Assembly (NCBI GenBank): GCA_902651635.1
Contig: CACRSC010000069.1
Coordinates: 15,336 to 79,335, forward strand
DNA: 64,000 bases
DNA from: Mastigamoeba balamuthi
Lineage: Eukaryota; Evosea; Mastigamoebida; Mastigamoebidae
Reading direction: 5' to 3'
Both the position numbers and the translations under genes were made by a program. Positions 21,726-33,500 of the stretch are shown one piece after another; positions within the stretch are counted from its first letter, which is position 1; each line of letters opens with the position of its first letter. A model generated the notes under the pieces. That model did no database searches and had not been told where the DNA came from. It was given only the letters and a program-made list of their open reading frames with translations.

Positions 21726-22003
21726 AGCAGTCGAGAGCAGGACTGAAGGGAGGAGCAACAGAGAGGGTGGCCCAGCAAGGCAACCCCGCAGGAATGACCC
21801 CCAAGGCAGAGGGGGAGGAGAGTTTAGAGCCACAGCAGTAGAGAGCAGGATCGAGCGGAGGAGCAACAGAGAGAGGGTGACCCAGCAAGCAGCAAGGCAA
21901 CCCCGCAGGAATGGCCCCTAGGGCAGGGAGGATTATAGAGCAGGACAGAGGGGAGGGAGTACTGCTCTGGCGCCCAGCAAGGCAACCCCACAGGAATGAC
22001 CCC
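21726..22003. repeat. Minisatellite, three units of about 70-110 bp
   Basis: Three degenerate copies start near 21726, 21841 and 21937. Each contains AGAGCAGGA, GAGGAGCAACAGAGAG (shortened in the third), CCCAGCAAGGCAACCCC and CAGGAATGACCCC. It lies between the 3' ends of the 424-residue gene and BRR2. The word CAATTGAATGCGAGA sits just before it at 21621. Confidence 0.75.
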
Positions 22004-22195
22004 AAGGCGAAATAAAGGCTTTGGGGGCCACGCGAGACTGGCTGGCCTGCCCCAGAGGCCACGGCTCCCAACGCTCTCTGCGGGGGCACTGCAGACAGCA
22101 AACAGAAAGAGGGCGCTGGCTGCGGCGAGGAAAACAACTGTTGCAAGCGGGGGGTCAGCCCCGTCAGCCCGGGGGGAAGGGCAGCGCAGCGCGGC

Positions 22196-25100
22196 TCAGG
22201 CGGAGGTGTCCATGGGCTCTGCGACGTCGAGGGTGAACCTGTACTCCTGGTCGCAGCCGATGTACGAGTCGCTCATGAGGTAGAGCGTGTACTCGTGCGG
22301 GCCCGCCGCCGCCGGCGCTGCCCACTCGAGGCGCGCCTTGGCGCTCTTGCCCAGGGCCACGCGCTTGATCGACTCGAGCGCGTTGGAGCCCTCCTCGCCG
22401 ACGACGAGCCACCAGCCCTCGGCCCTCTCGCGCGGCATGTACGGCGCGTGGACGCTCGGCACCGCCGCGCCCTCATCTGCGCCCACGCGCTCGAGGCGGA
22501 CGCTGACGGCCACCTTGTCGCCGGCGGCCGCGCGCGTCGCAGAGACCTCGTAGGCCACGTCGACGTTGGGGTAGCGGTTGCAGGCGGCGGCCACGTCGCG
22601 GACCTGCTCGGCGCTCAGGTGGCGGCCCAGCAGCTCCGCGCGGGCCGCGTCGTCGAGGTCGACGAGGTCCAGGACGCCCTCGACGCCCCGCGCGGCCGCG
22701 TCGGCCAGCAGCGCCGCGTCGTCAAAGTGCGGCAGCTGGCGCAGGGCCGCGTCCGACTCCCAGAGCGCCTGGACGACGAGCTGCGAGAGCTCCATGGCCG
22801 CCAGCGCCGGCGCCAGCCAGCGGCAGCTGCTCACGACGTCGACGGCCGCGCTCAGCAGCCTGGGCGCCAGCGCCACGACGGCCGCCTGGTCCGCGGCCAT
22901 CTCGCTGGGCAGCGCGCGCCGGCACATGTGCGCCTGCAGCAGCACGTTGGCCTTGGCGTTGGGGTCCTTGAACGAGCCGCCCTCGGCGGGCTTGACGGCC
23001 ACGGGCAGGTGCGCCGCCAGCTTGCGCAGCGCCTCGTCGTCGCGGTGGCGCACGGGCACCGCGTCGGCGTACTCCGAGGCGCTGGCCACGACGCCCACCA
23101 GCGCCCGCAGCTTGGTCCGCTCGGCCAGCGACGCCGCCAGCAGCTCCACCGTCGTGTAGCGCACGCCGTAGTACGCAGCAATGTGCCCCAGGTTCAGCGC
23201 CGTCACGTCCATCCCGTCCACCGCCACGCACTGCGCGTCGGGCGTCGGGTGCGGCCGTTGGCGTCAGAAGCAAGCCCCCCGTCCCGTCCCCCTCTCACAC
23301 ACGCCCCAGTCAGCTGGGTGAGCGCCGCTGTGGTCCTCCCGTGGGCCTCCATGCTCCAAAGAGCAATTTGCGGGGCCAAAATCAATTGCGCGACGCATGG
23401 CAGGCAATCAATTGGTTTCACTGCGTCACGGGCAAGCAACCGAGCAGCGCACCCCCCAGAAGTTTGGGACGCCCATTGCCACCCAGGAATCAACTGAAGA
23501 GCGGGGAACACGTTCAACTGGATCCGCTGCTCGCAAAAGAGACCCTCGGCGGACAAGCAACAGACAGGGAAATCAATTGAGCCAGGGGGCACGTTGAGAT
23601 GCCCGTGCCAGCCCAGGGAATCAAATGAATCCGCAAAAGAGAGCAGTTGCCTGTCCAGGGAATCAACTGAGTACCCAAAAAAGAGCAGTTGCCAGCCCAG
23701 GGAATCAACTGAATAACCAAAAGAGAGCAGATGCCACCGGCAGAAGCAAGCGCACCTTTGCGCGCTCGAGGTCCTCGAGGGTGGACTCGACGAGCTCGCT
23801 GAGCATGTCGTTGACGTGCTGGTGCGTGGCGCCGGTCATGTTGTAGTAGTTGGGGTTCTGGGCGAGCCTGTAGTACATGAGCGTCCACGTGAGCCAGTCG
23901 ACGGCGTCCTGCTTGTTCTCGACGGTCCGCGCGACGACCTCCGCGACGAGGTGGTCGTGCAGGAAGTGCTGCATGTGGCTCTCGACGGGCAGCGGCTCGT
24001 AGAGGAAGCGCTTGTAGAGCTCCTTCTTGGCCGCGTGGCAGAGGATCACGCACTTGGCCGCTGCGCCCGGCGCGGCCCTGCTGGCGCGGCCCATCATCTC
24101 GAGCACGTCGGCGACGGCGTAGTCGGCGTAGCGCCGCGCGCGGCCGTCGTAGTACTCGGTGCCCATGACGACGACCGTGTGCGCCGCGCAGGGCATCGCC
24201 CAGGCCTGCTCGCGCGTGGCGACCATCACGCGCGCGGCGCCCGCGTCGAAGACCTGCTGGACGACGTCGAGCTCGGCCTCGTCCATGCCCTCGACGGCCA
24301 GCGCGATGCCCGCGCACAGCAGGTCGCGCGCCAGCCGCGAGCGCACGCCGCGCGTCTCGCGCTCCATGTCCTCGCGCGGGATGCGCAGCCAGCAGCGCTC
24401 GGGGTCCGCGGGGTCGGCGAAGAGCACCAGCTCGCGGGCGATGGCGTGCGCCTGCTTGCGCGAGGCGCAGAAGACGATGGCCGGGCGGCCCTGCGCGTGG
24501 CGCTTGACGGCCTGCAGCACCGGGCGGGCCATGGCGGCCGCGCGGGCGCCCGGCTGCGCCTGGTCGAAGCCCTGCACGTGGACCTCGAGCGGCGCGGGGC
24601 GCACGTTGGGGTGGAAGTTGAAGACGGCCGCGGGCTTGACGCCCAGCCAGCCGGCCACGTCGCGCGCGTTGGCCAGCGGCGCGCTCAGCGCCACGACGCG
24701 CGCGCGGGCGCCGCCCTGGACGGCCATGTAGCGCGCGCGGCTCAGCAGCGCCTCGGTCGCGTGGCCGCCGGGCGCCCCCACGAGGTGCAGCGCGTCGACG
24801 ACCAGCAGGCGCGCGGCCTGCACGGCCCGCCGCTGGCGCCAGCGCGTGCTCAGCTGGTCCCACTGCTCGCCCGTCGCCACGACCACGTCGAGCGCCTCGG
24901 CCGCCCGCGCGTCGGCCGCCGCGTCGCCGCTCAGCGCGCCCACCGCCAGCCCCAGCGGGCCCAGCAGCTCCGCGAGCTCGCGGCGCCGGCGCTGCGCGCG
25001 CAGCGGCGACGGCGAGACCCAGACGACGCCGGCGCGCGCGCTGCCCTCGGGGCGCGTGGCGACGGCGCGCAGGACGGCGAGCTCTGCGCAGAGCGTCTTG

Positions 25101-28100
25101 CCCGAGGCGGCCGGCGCGCAGACGAGGACGCTGTCGTCGCTCTCGTAGAGCGCGCTGAAGGCCTGCGTCTGGACGGGGTTGAGCGCCGCGTAGCCGCGCG
25201 CCGCGAGCAGCTCGGCGAACTGGCGCACGCGGAGGGCCTCGAGGGGCAGCGGCTGCAGGTCGAGCAGCTCCGTGGGCGGCGCGAACTTGGCGGGGAGGAT
25301 CAGGTGGCGGAAGCTGACGGGCATGCTCGTCTCGGCGCCGAGCCAGCGGTCCGCGACGACGCGCACAAAGTACTGCGGCGGCAGCGGCTCGGCGACGGGG
25401 ACCGTGAACGAGAGCACGAGGTCGGCGCCCGCGTGCTTGGCCTTGAGCACCGCGTACTCGGCGTGCAGCAGCTGCTCGCCGTCGACGTCCTCGACGAGGA
25501 CCCACCAGCCGACGGCGCCGCCGTGCAGGCGCTCGTCGTAGGCAAAGTCGGGCGTCACCGTCAGCTCGACGGTCAGCACGGCGCGCGTCAGCGGCTGCAC
25601 GGCGACGGCCAGGTCGACGCGCGGGAACGCGTGCACGTGGCGGAAGACGCTCTTGCCGCGCTCGGGCGCCTTGGCCAGCTCGCCGAGCTCCTGGGCGCTC
25701 AGGTCGTAGAGCCGCGCAAACGGCACGTCCTGGCGCTCGATGCGCCGGGCCACGTCCTCGGGGAACGTGCGGAACTGGCGCAGCGGCGTGCTGCAGGCCC
25801 ACATGCGGCGCTCGACCATCTTGCCGAGCTGCAGCGTGCGCTCGGCGAGCTGCGCCCAGCCGCGCCGCAGCACAATCTCGAAGAGCGCGCGCACGATGCG
25901 GCCGGCGCTCTGCGTCACGTAGACCATGTCGCTGACGAGCGCGAAGCCCTGCAGGCGCTGGCGCGAGATGTAGGCCTGCAGCAGCACGTTGATCTTGGCG
26001 CTGGGCTCGTCGACGCCCTCCTTGACGGGCACGGGCACGCGGTCGACGAGGCGCTCGAGCTCGGCGCGCTCCTCCTGGCGCACGGGGATCAGCCGGAACT
26101 CGCTCGACAGGCTGAAGAGCCGCAGCAGCTCGATATCGCCCATCGTCGGCTTGAGGTGCTCGTTGTACGTCGCCATCGAGCGGTGCGTCACGTAGTAGTG
26201 CGAGGCCACGCGCCCGAGGTCCGTCGGCGCCAGCGCGCCCGTGCGGCGGTCGTACTTGACGAGGCCCGCGCGGTCCAGCACCGCCGCCGCGCTGTGCACG
26301 AGGTCCGCGCGGTGCCGCTCGGCGTAGGGGTCCTCGCCGCCCTCGGCCACCGCCGCCGGGTCCGCGCCGTAGAGCCGCGGGTCGCGCAGCATGCAGACGT
26401 AGAGGTACGTGTAGCCCAGCCACTGCACGGCGTCGCGCACGCTGGCGACGTTGCCCAGGACGACCTCTGCGTTGAGCGTGTCGGGCAGCGTCGACACAAA
26501 CTGGCTCTCGATGGGCAGCTGGTGGTTGAGCAGCGAGAGGTAGTACTGCAGCTCCGCGTGGCTCGTGATCAGGATGCCCTCGCCCTCGGTGTCGTACTGC
26601 GGGCGGCCCGCGCGGCCGACCATCTGCATGACGTCGAGCGGGCTGAGCTCGGCCCAGCGCCCGCGCTCGGGGCTGTAGACCTGCGTGCCCTTGATGATGA
26701 CCGTGTGCGCCGGCAGGTTGACGCCCCAGGCCAGCGTCGACGTCGAGACGAGCACCTGCACGTGGCCGTCGGCGAAGAGGTCCTCGACCAGCGAGCGGTC
26801 CTCGCGCGCCAGGCCCGCGTGGTGCACCGCGAAGCCGTAGGGCAGCAGCTCCTGCAGGTCCGCGCTGCCCGCGCCCGCGGCCTCGGCCTGCAGGACCTCG
26901 CGGCTGCCGCTGCCCGGCTTGAGGAAGCGCGCGATGGCGTCGCGGGCGACGGCCGCGTCGCGCAGGAAGCGCGCCGTCTTGGCCGTCTCCTTGCGGCTGT
27001 GCACAAAGACGAGCATCTGGCACTGGCCCGCGCGCTCGGCGACCTTGTCGTAGACGATCTCGTTCATCAGCTCGAGGCGCCGGACGGCCTTGCGCTCGCT
27101 GACGCCGATGTACGTCTGCTCCAGCGGCACGGGCCGGTGCGCGTTGTCAAAGTGGAAGACGTTCTCGGGCCGCACGCGGAGGAACGCGGCCACGTCGTCG
27201 TAGTTGGGCAGCGTCGCGCTGAGGCCGACGACGCGCACGTGCTCGCGCGTCTGCTCGACGGTGCGCAGCGTCCGCGCGACGAGCGCCTCGATGACGGGCC
27301 CGCGGCTGTCGTGCAGCAGGTGCACCTCGTCGATGACGACCAGCCGCACGGCCTCGAGCAGCGCGCGGTCGCCGCCGCTCTTGCGCGTCACAATGTCCCA
27401 CTTCTCGGGCGTCGTGACGATCACCTGCGTCTCGGCCAGCTGCCGCTTGGTCAGGCTCGCGTCGCCGCTCAGCTCGCGGACGACCAGGTCCAGCGGCTTG
27501 AAGCGCTGCGAGAAGTTGCCGACCATCTCCTGCACCAGCGACTTCATCGGCGCCACGTAGACGATCTTGAACGCCGCGCGGTCCACGCGCCCCGTCGCCG
27601 CGTCGACGCAGAGCCCGATCTCGCGCAGCATGCACAGCATCGCCACGACCGTCTTGCCCGAGCCCGTCGGCGCGCAGACCAGCAGGTTGTCGGGCCGGTC
27701 GATGGCCGCCGCGTAGACGCGCGACTGTATGTAGTTGAGCCGCTGCACGCGCGGCGGGAAGAGCTGCTGCGCCCACTTGGGCATCGACGCCACCGGCACG
27801 AGCTCCACGTCGTCGGCAGCCGCCGGCCGCTGCTTGGGTATGTGGATCTCCTCGTAGCCCGTCTTCTGCTCGCGGAACGACCCCGGCGGCAGCTTGCACT
27901 GCGCGTTGCTCATGAAGTGGCCCCCCGCCTCAAACGCCATCGCCTCCAGGTCCAGCGTCCGCCGCTGCCGCGCCGCGTCCTCCGCCGCCGCGTCCCGCGC
28001 CGTCCGCGCCCTGATCGTCCGCCGGCCCCCCGGGCGGTCAGGTCAGCTCGTCCCCGTCGGGGTGCCGCAGAGCAGAAAGCACACAAAGGGGAAAACCAAG

Positions 28101-30193
28101 TCGAATTCACACAAATTCAAAAGCAATTGAAACAAGAGTCCATTTTCACAGGGCCTCGAATCCGCATTATTATATTAAAGCAATACATCCCCAATAGCCG
28201 TCATACAGAGCCACAGACACAAGTGAAAAACCAAGTCGAATTCACAGACCCCTTAACAAAAAAACCCCAAGTCGAAATCAGAACACCAAAGCAAATGAAA
28301 AAAAACCAACCAACAAAGTCGAATTCGGCGGGGGGGAGCCAAACGAAGCGGGGCCGAAGGCTGCGAGGGGGGCGCACTCTCTGCGGAGCGAGGCCTCGAA
28401 GTCGCGGTTCTTGCTGCGCTCGCGCTCGTCCTTGGGGGCGCCGGCGAGCTGGGCGAGGACGCGCTGGCCCTCGGGCGAGGCGGCCATCTCGCGCTTGATG
28501 GCCTCGCGCTCCTCGTCGCCGCCGGCCTTGGCCAGGCGCGTGCACCAGACGACCTTGCGGCGGTCGCGCAGCAGCTGCTTGATCAGCCCGAACTGCGCCC
28601 GCCCCAGCAGCACCACCAGCTCGTTCTCGGCCGCCCGGTCGTCGCCCTCGGCCCCCGCGATGGCCGCCATCACCTTCTCGCTCAGCGCCTGCGCCGCCAC
28701 CGCGTCGGGCTCGAACTCGCGCACGCGGCGCTGCAGCCAGTAGGCGTCGATCTCGCGCGCGTCGAGGCCCCCGGCGTCCCCGGCGGCGTCGGCGGCTGCG
28801 GCGGCGTCGTCGTCGGGGCGCGCCAGCAGCTGGGCGCCCGTCTTGGTGTCCTCGCCCTCGTCGTCGTCGTCGCCGTCGCCGTCGCCCTCGGGCTGGTCGT
28901 CGTCGACGAGCACGTCGCCGTCGCCGCCCTCGCCGCCGGCCATGCCCGCCAGCGCGGCCCCGCCGTCGTCGTCGATGATGACGGCGACGCCCGTCTCCTC
29001 GTCGATCTCGTCGTCGACGTCGTGGGCGGCGCCGGCGGCGTCGTCGGGGGCCGCGGCGGCGGCGCTCTTGCGCGGGTCGCGGTAGTCGGTGATGCGGGCG
29101 ACCACCTGCGTCAGCTCGGCGAACTTCTCGTTCGTCAGGCCCTCGGCGCTCAGCGCGCGCGCGGCCTCGGCCTGCTTCTCGGGCGCCTGCGCCGCGCAAG
29201 GAGAGAAGCGGACCCCCGGTCAGACCAAGTTGCACCATCGCACATTCCTGGCCAGGAAAAATGCACAACGGTTCCACTTTTCGCGCACGGAATATGCATA
29301 ACGCGTGCACATCGGTTCCACTTTTCTCGCACGGAATATGCAGAGGAGATGCACGGAGGGGAAAAATACACCGAACGATCACGGGGAGATGCACACGCTC
29401 CCACGGGCAAAAGCGGAGCACTTGCTGTGCTGTCGCATCGCACCGCATCGCAGGGCAGGGGAGGGGAGGGGAGGAGGAGAGGGCAGCGGGGGCACCTTCT
29501 TGGCGTCGTCCTTGAGGATCTCGAGGACCTCCTCGGCGGCGCCGCGGAGGACGTCCTGGGGCTGGTCGCCGACCTCGTCCTGCACGAGCGCCAGCAGCGC
29601 CTCGTACGCCGCCCGCGTCTCGCGCGTGCGCGGGCGGTACGTCGCCTGCTCCTCCGTCGCCTGCAGCACGTCCGCCGGCGCCGCCGCCCCCTCGCGCCCG
29701 CGCCTCTTCCTCTTGACCCGCAGCTCCTCGCCCTCGGCGCCCTCGGCCTCCCCGCGCGCGCGCTTCCTGCGGGGGGCGCGTCACATCAGCCAGGGAGATA
29801 TTCCGGGGAATCTGGATATGGGAATCTGGAATGTGGGAGATCCGCGGATCTCGGAGAGGGGTCGGCGTACTCCCTGAGCTTCTTGATGCGCTCCTCGAGC
29901 TCGGGCGGCCGCGTGAACTGCGCGCGGTCGCCGAACTGCGAGATGCTGATCTTGCCGCGCAGCGTCTCGGGCTCGCCCGTGCCCTCGTTCTGCTGCCGCG
30001 GCTTGCGCTCCTGGTTCAGCACCAGGTTCGCTAGCTGTGCGGGGGGCGCAGGTGATTAGACGTTTGACGTCATGCCACGTCACGGGCACGGCGACGATGC
30101 GACGTTTGGGCCCAGAGGAGGGGGGAGAGAGGGGGCCAAACGCACCGCATGGTATGTGTGCTGCTTGCTCCTGGCGAAGGCCTCGGCGCTCAT
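22196..30193 (-). CDS. BRR2: U5 snRNP RNA helicase BRR2 (SNRNP200)
   Basis: Ski2-like helicase that unwinds U4/U6 to activate the spliceosome. Six exons (30193-30146, 30034-29871, 29766-29496, 29186-28378, 28010-23756, 23230-22196) give 2193 residues; human is 2136. The N-terminal region matches the family (NLVLNQ, TRETRAAYEALL, GDQPQDVLRGAAEEVL, IDAYWLQRRV). Cassette 1 has APTGSGKT, IDEVHLLHD, LSATLPNYDDV and MVGRAGRPQYDT, and is followed by a Sec63 unit. Cassette 2 has APAASGKT but VVDALHLVG in place of DEVH, with a final Sec63 unit ending EYRFTLDV. Its three largest introns (309, 367 and 525 nt) each carry their own repeats. It is divergent from the DIS3L2-like gene with 375 bp between starts. 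Confidence 0.96.
23590..23740. repeat. 46-bp tandem repeat in BRR2 intron 5
   Basis: Three units of the type CCAGGGAATCAACTGAATNA followed by CCAAAAGAGAGCAGTTGCC lie in the 525-nt intron 23231-23755. More degenerate relatives and several AATCAATTG words occur at 23380-23580 in the same intron. Confidence 0.75.
28095..28330. repeat. AAGTCGAATTC repeats in BRR2 intron 4
   Basis: The word CAAGTCGAATTCACA or a near version occurs about four times (near 28099, 28230, 28271 and 28313) within the 367-nt AT-rich intron 28011-28377. Confidence 0.7.
29267..29343. repeat. Direct repeat in BRR2 intron 3
   Basis: GGTTCCACTTTTCGCGCACG followed by GAATATGCA occurs twice, about 45 bp apart, inside the 309-nt intron 29187-29495. 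Confidence 0.75.
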
Positions 30194-30568
30194 CTCTGGG
30201 GCGTGGGTGTGTTGGTCGCTGGCCGCCCGCCGGTTGGATTGCTGCCGCCGCCCGCGCGCCGATGGGGTTTTTTGAAGAGCGCGATAGTTTTCGCGCCGAT
30301 GACGCAGGGGCGCAATATCTCGGGGATACGCCAGCGGGAGATACGAAGATACGCCCCATTTCGGACCAAGCAAACAGACCGCCCAACCAACGCGCTTCTG
30401 ACCGCATCCGCCAAACCAACTGCTTTCAACCCCCACCCCCTCTTCATCCCCTCCCCCTCCCCCCGTTCACAAAAGCAAAAAACACCCCCCGGACTCGAGC
30501 GCAAAAGTCGCATCAACTTGCACGCCGCGTCTGAGCAGCAGAGAAAAACCCGTACAAAAACCGACGAC
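30194..30568. promoter_or_regulatory. Bidirectional promoter region, BRR2 / DIS3L2-like
   Basis: These 375 bp separate two divergent start codons and must hold both promoters. The words AATATCTCGG, GGGATACG and GAAGATACG near 30311-30350 resemble those found in several introns. No TATA box is obvious. Confidence 0.5.
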
Positions 30569-33500
30569 ATGGACCGCCGCTCGCCTGGTCCCCCGCGCGT
30601 CCCCCAGCCCCCGTGGTGCGCGCGCTCTTCCTCGCCCGCCGACGCCACGGGCCCGGCGGCCGCCCCGCCCCCGTTCGTGCACGTGCTGGCGCGCCCGGCG
30701 GCCCTGCGCGCGCTCTTCCCCCGCGCCGAGGCCTCGGCGGGGCAGCAGGGCCAGCGGCAGCCCTACCGCAAATATCCCGCGGCCCCGGGATCCGCGATTT
30801 GCACGGCCTGCGGTAATATCGGCCACGTCATCGTCGACTGCCCGGCGGCGCGGTCGGCGCGGCCCTGCGCGCTGTGCGGCGCCGCGTGGGGCGCGCACGG
30901 GGGGCAGGAGCCCCCGGAGCACTACTACGAGGCCGCCGAGTGCGCCGTGTGCGGGGGGCCGCACAGGAGCGGCGCCGCCTGCGCGGTGGCCGCTGATGCG
31001 ACGTTTGACGTCAGCGCTGACGTGGCGGGGAGGGCCGCGGCGCCCGCGAGCCCGCTGGGCAGGGCGCCGGCAGCGGCCCCGGCGGCCCCGTCGACGCCCA
31101 CGCAGCAGGTCAGGACGGCGCAGACGCACGCGAGGCTGCAGGTGCGCACACCGCCCTTTGCTTTTTTGCCTATTAGAGCAGCTCGTCTGTTGCTCTGTTT
31201 GCTCAATTCAAAATTTCATAATTCAAATTCTCGCGCGGGAATAAAAGTGGGGGCGGGAAAAAGCAAGAGGGGGGTCGGGAAAAGCGCAGTATCCTGGAAA
31301 ATCAACGAGATTTCAGGATGCTCTTTCGAAGCACACGGTTGGCTCCGCATTGATTGAGTCGGAGACAATTGATTTGGGGGACGACGTTCTGACTTGGCCG
31401 TTTTTTTTTGCCCGCCCAGATACTGCGCCGCGACGCCAAGCAGGACAGCCCCCTGGCCGCGGCCGGCATCTCGCCCAACCGCACGCCCTCGCGCGCCACG
31501 GCCCCCCAGCCCGCGGCGCCCGCGACTCCCACGTCGCCCGCCGCGCGCAGCCCTGCGCCCGCGCGGTCGCCGTCGTCGTCGTCGTCGGCGCCGTCGCGCA
31601 AGCTGCGCTTCGACGAGTACCTGCCCGAGGCCGACGTGCGCGAGCGCCTGGCCCGGGGCACGCTGCTGGCGGGGCCCCTGCGCATCAACGCCAAGCGGCG
31701 GACGGACGCCTACGTCACGGTCGAGGGCCTGCAGCGTGACGTGTTCGTCGACGGGCAGCGCGCGCGCAACAGGGCGTTTGACGGCGACGAGGTGGCCGTC
31801 GAGCTGCTGCCCCGCGCGCTCTGGATCGAGCACCCCCCGGAGGACCCCGACTCCTCCTCCGACTCGTCCGACGACGCCGACGACGTGGTCCTCGCCGCCC
31901 CCTCTGACGTCCCCGCCGACGACGACGACGACGACGACGACAACGACGACAGCGACGCCCACGCGGCCCCCGCGGCTCCCGCGGCCGCTGCGGCCCCGCG
32001 GAGGGGCGGCGGGCGGGCGCGTGCGGTGCGCGAGGAGCAGGCGGAGCTGGTGGCGCTGGCGCGGGCGGCGGGGCGGTGCGTGCAGGCGGTGGGCGTGGTG
32101 GTGGCGGTCGTGGCCGCGCGGCACTCGGCGACGCGGACGGGCTTTGTGGCGCCGCTGGGCCGCGACGGCGTCTGGCGCCCCGACGACTGGGCCGTCGAGC
32201 TGCGCCCGCTCGACGCGGCCTCGCCCATCGCGCTGGTCTCGCTGCGCGAGAGCCCCGAGCTGCGCGCGGCCATCCGCGAGCGCGGGGGGCTCGAGGGGCT
32301 GCGCCGCGTCCTCGTGGCCGCCGAGTACACGCAGTGGCGCGCCAGCGACCGCTTCCCGGGCGCCCGCGGGGCCCGCGTGCTGGGCGGCGCCGGCGAGATC
32401 GAGGCCGAGACGACGGGCATCCTCCTCGACAACGCCGTCGACGACAGCGACTTTGGTGCCGACGCCCGCGCGTGCCTGCCGGCGCTGCCCTTCGCGATCC
32501 CCGAGGCCGAGCTGCGCGGGCGGCGCGACTTCCGTGGGCGCCGCGTCTTCACGATCGACCCGGCGACGGCGCGCGACCTCGACGACGCGCTGCACTGCGC
32601 GGCGCTGGGCGACGGCACGTGGGAGGTCGGCGTGCACATTGCCGACGTGAGCTGGTTCGTGCGCCCCGGGACGGCGCTCGACCGCAGCGCCGCGGCGCGG
32701 GCGACGAGCGTCTACCTCGTGCAGCGCGTGGTCCCGATGCTGCCGCGCGAGCTCTGCGAGGACCTCTGCAGCCTCAACCCGGCGCGCGACCGCCTGGCCT
32801 TCAGCGCGGTCTGGCGCCTCGACGCCGAGGGCCGCGTGCTCGACGAGTGGCTCGGGCGCTCGGTCATCCGCTCGTGCGCGCAGCTCAGCTACGCGCTGGC
32901 GCAGGCGGCCATCGACGGCGCGGCCGACGGCGCCGACGGCACGTGGGCCGGGGCCCCGCGGGCGCTGCGACGGCCGCCGCGAGCCCCGAGCCCCCGCACA
33001 GCGTCGCAGAGGTCGTCGGCGACATACGCGCGCTGCACGCGCTGGCGCTGCGCCTGCGGGCCGCGCGCGAGGCCGCGGGGACCGTCAGCTTCGGCGACCG
33101 CGAGCTGAGCGTGCGGCTCGACGCGGCCACGGGGCTGCCCGTCGACGCGGTGCCCTACGAGCTGCGCGACTCGAACCGCCTCGTCGAGGAGTTCATGCTG
33201 CTCGCCAACCGCCGCGTGGCCCAGCGCATCAGCGACGCCTGGCCCCGCAGCGCGCTGCTCCGCGCGCACCCGCCGCCCGACGCCGCGAAGCTCCGCGAGC
33301 TCCGCAAGACCTTTGCGCGCGACGGCCTCGGCGAGGTCGAGACGGCCGGCGCGGCGGCGCTGCAGGCGTCGCTGCTGCGCGTCGTCGCGGGCTGCGGGCT
33401 GCGCTACGCCCGCGAGGTCGTCAGCTACTTCGCGGCCCGCACGATGCAGCTCGCGCAGTACTTCGCGACGGGCGCCCGCGACGAGCCGCAGTGGTCGCAC

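Noticed and set aside
20266-22146. 626-codon minus-strand open frame
   Set aside because: Antisense to the 424-residue gene and running through the minisatellite; no recognisable domain.
23514-27023. 1169-codon minus-strand open frame
   Set aside because: A shifted frame of the BRR2 coding strand; Arg/Ala/Gly-rich with no motifs, while the BRR2 frame carries all helicase motifs.
23816-28498. 1560-codon plus-strand open frame
   Set aside because: It is wholly antisense to BRR2 exons. Long antisense frames are expected in very GC-rich codon-biased DNA, and its text is compositionally odd (Arg/Ala/Val repeats) with no family motif.
32943-33001. Frameshift in the DIS3L2-like gene
   Set aside because: The frame change is resolved by a 59-nt GTGGGC...CACAG intron that restores RNB-family text on both sides.
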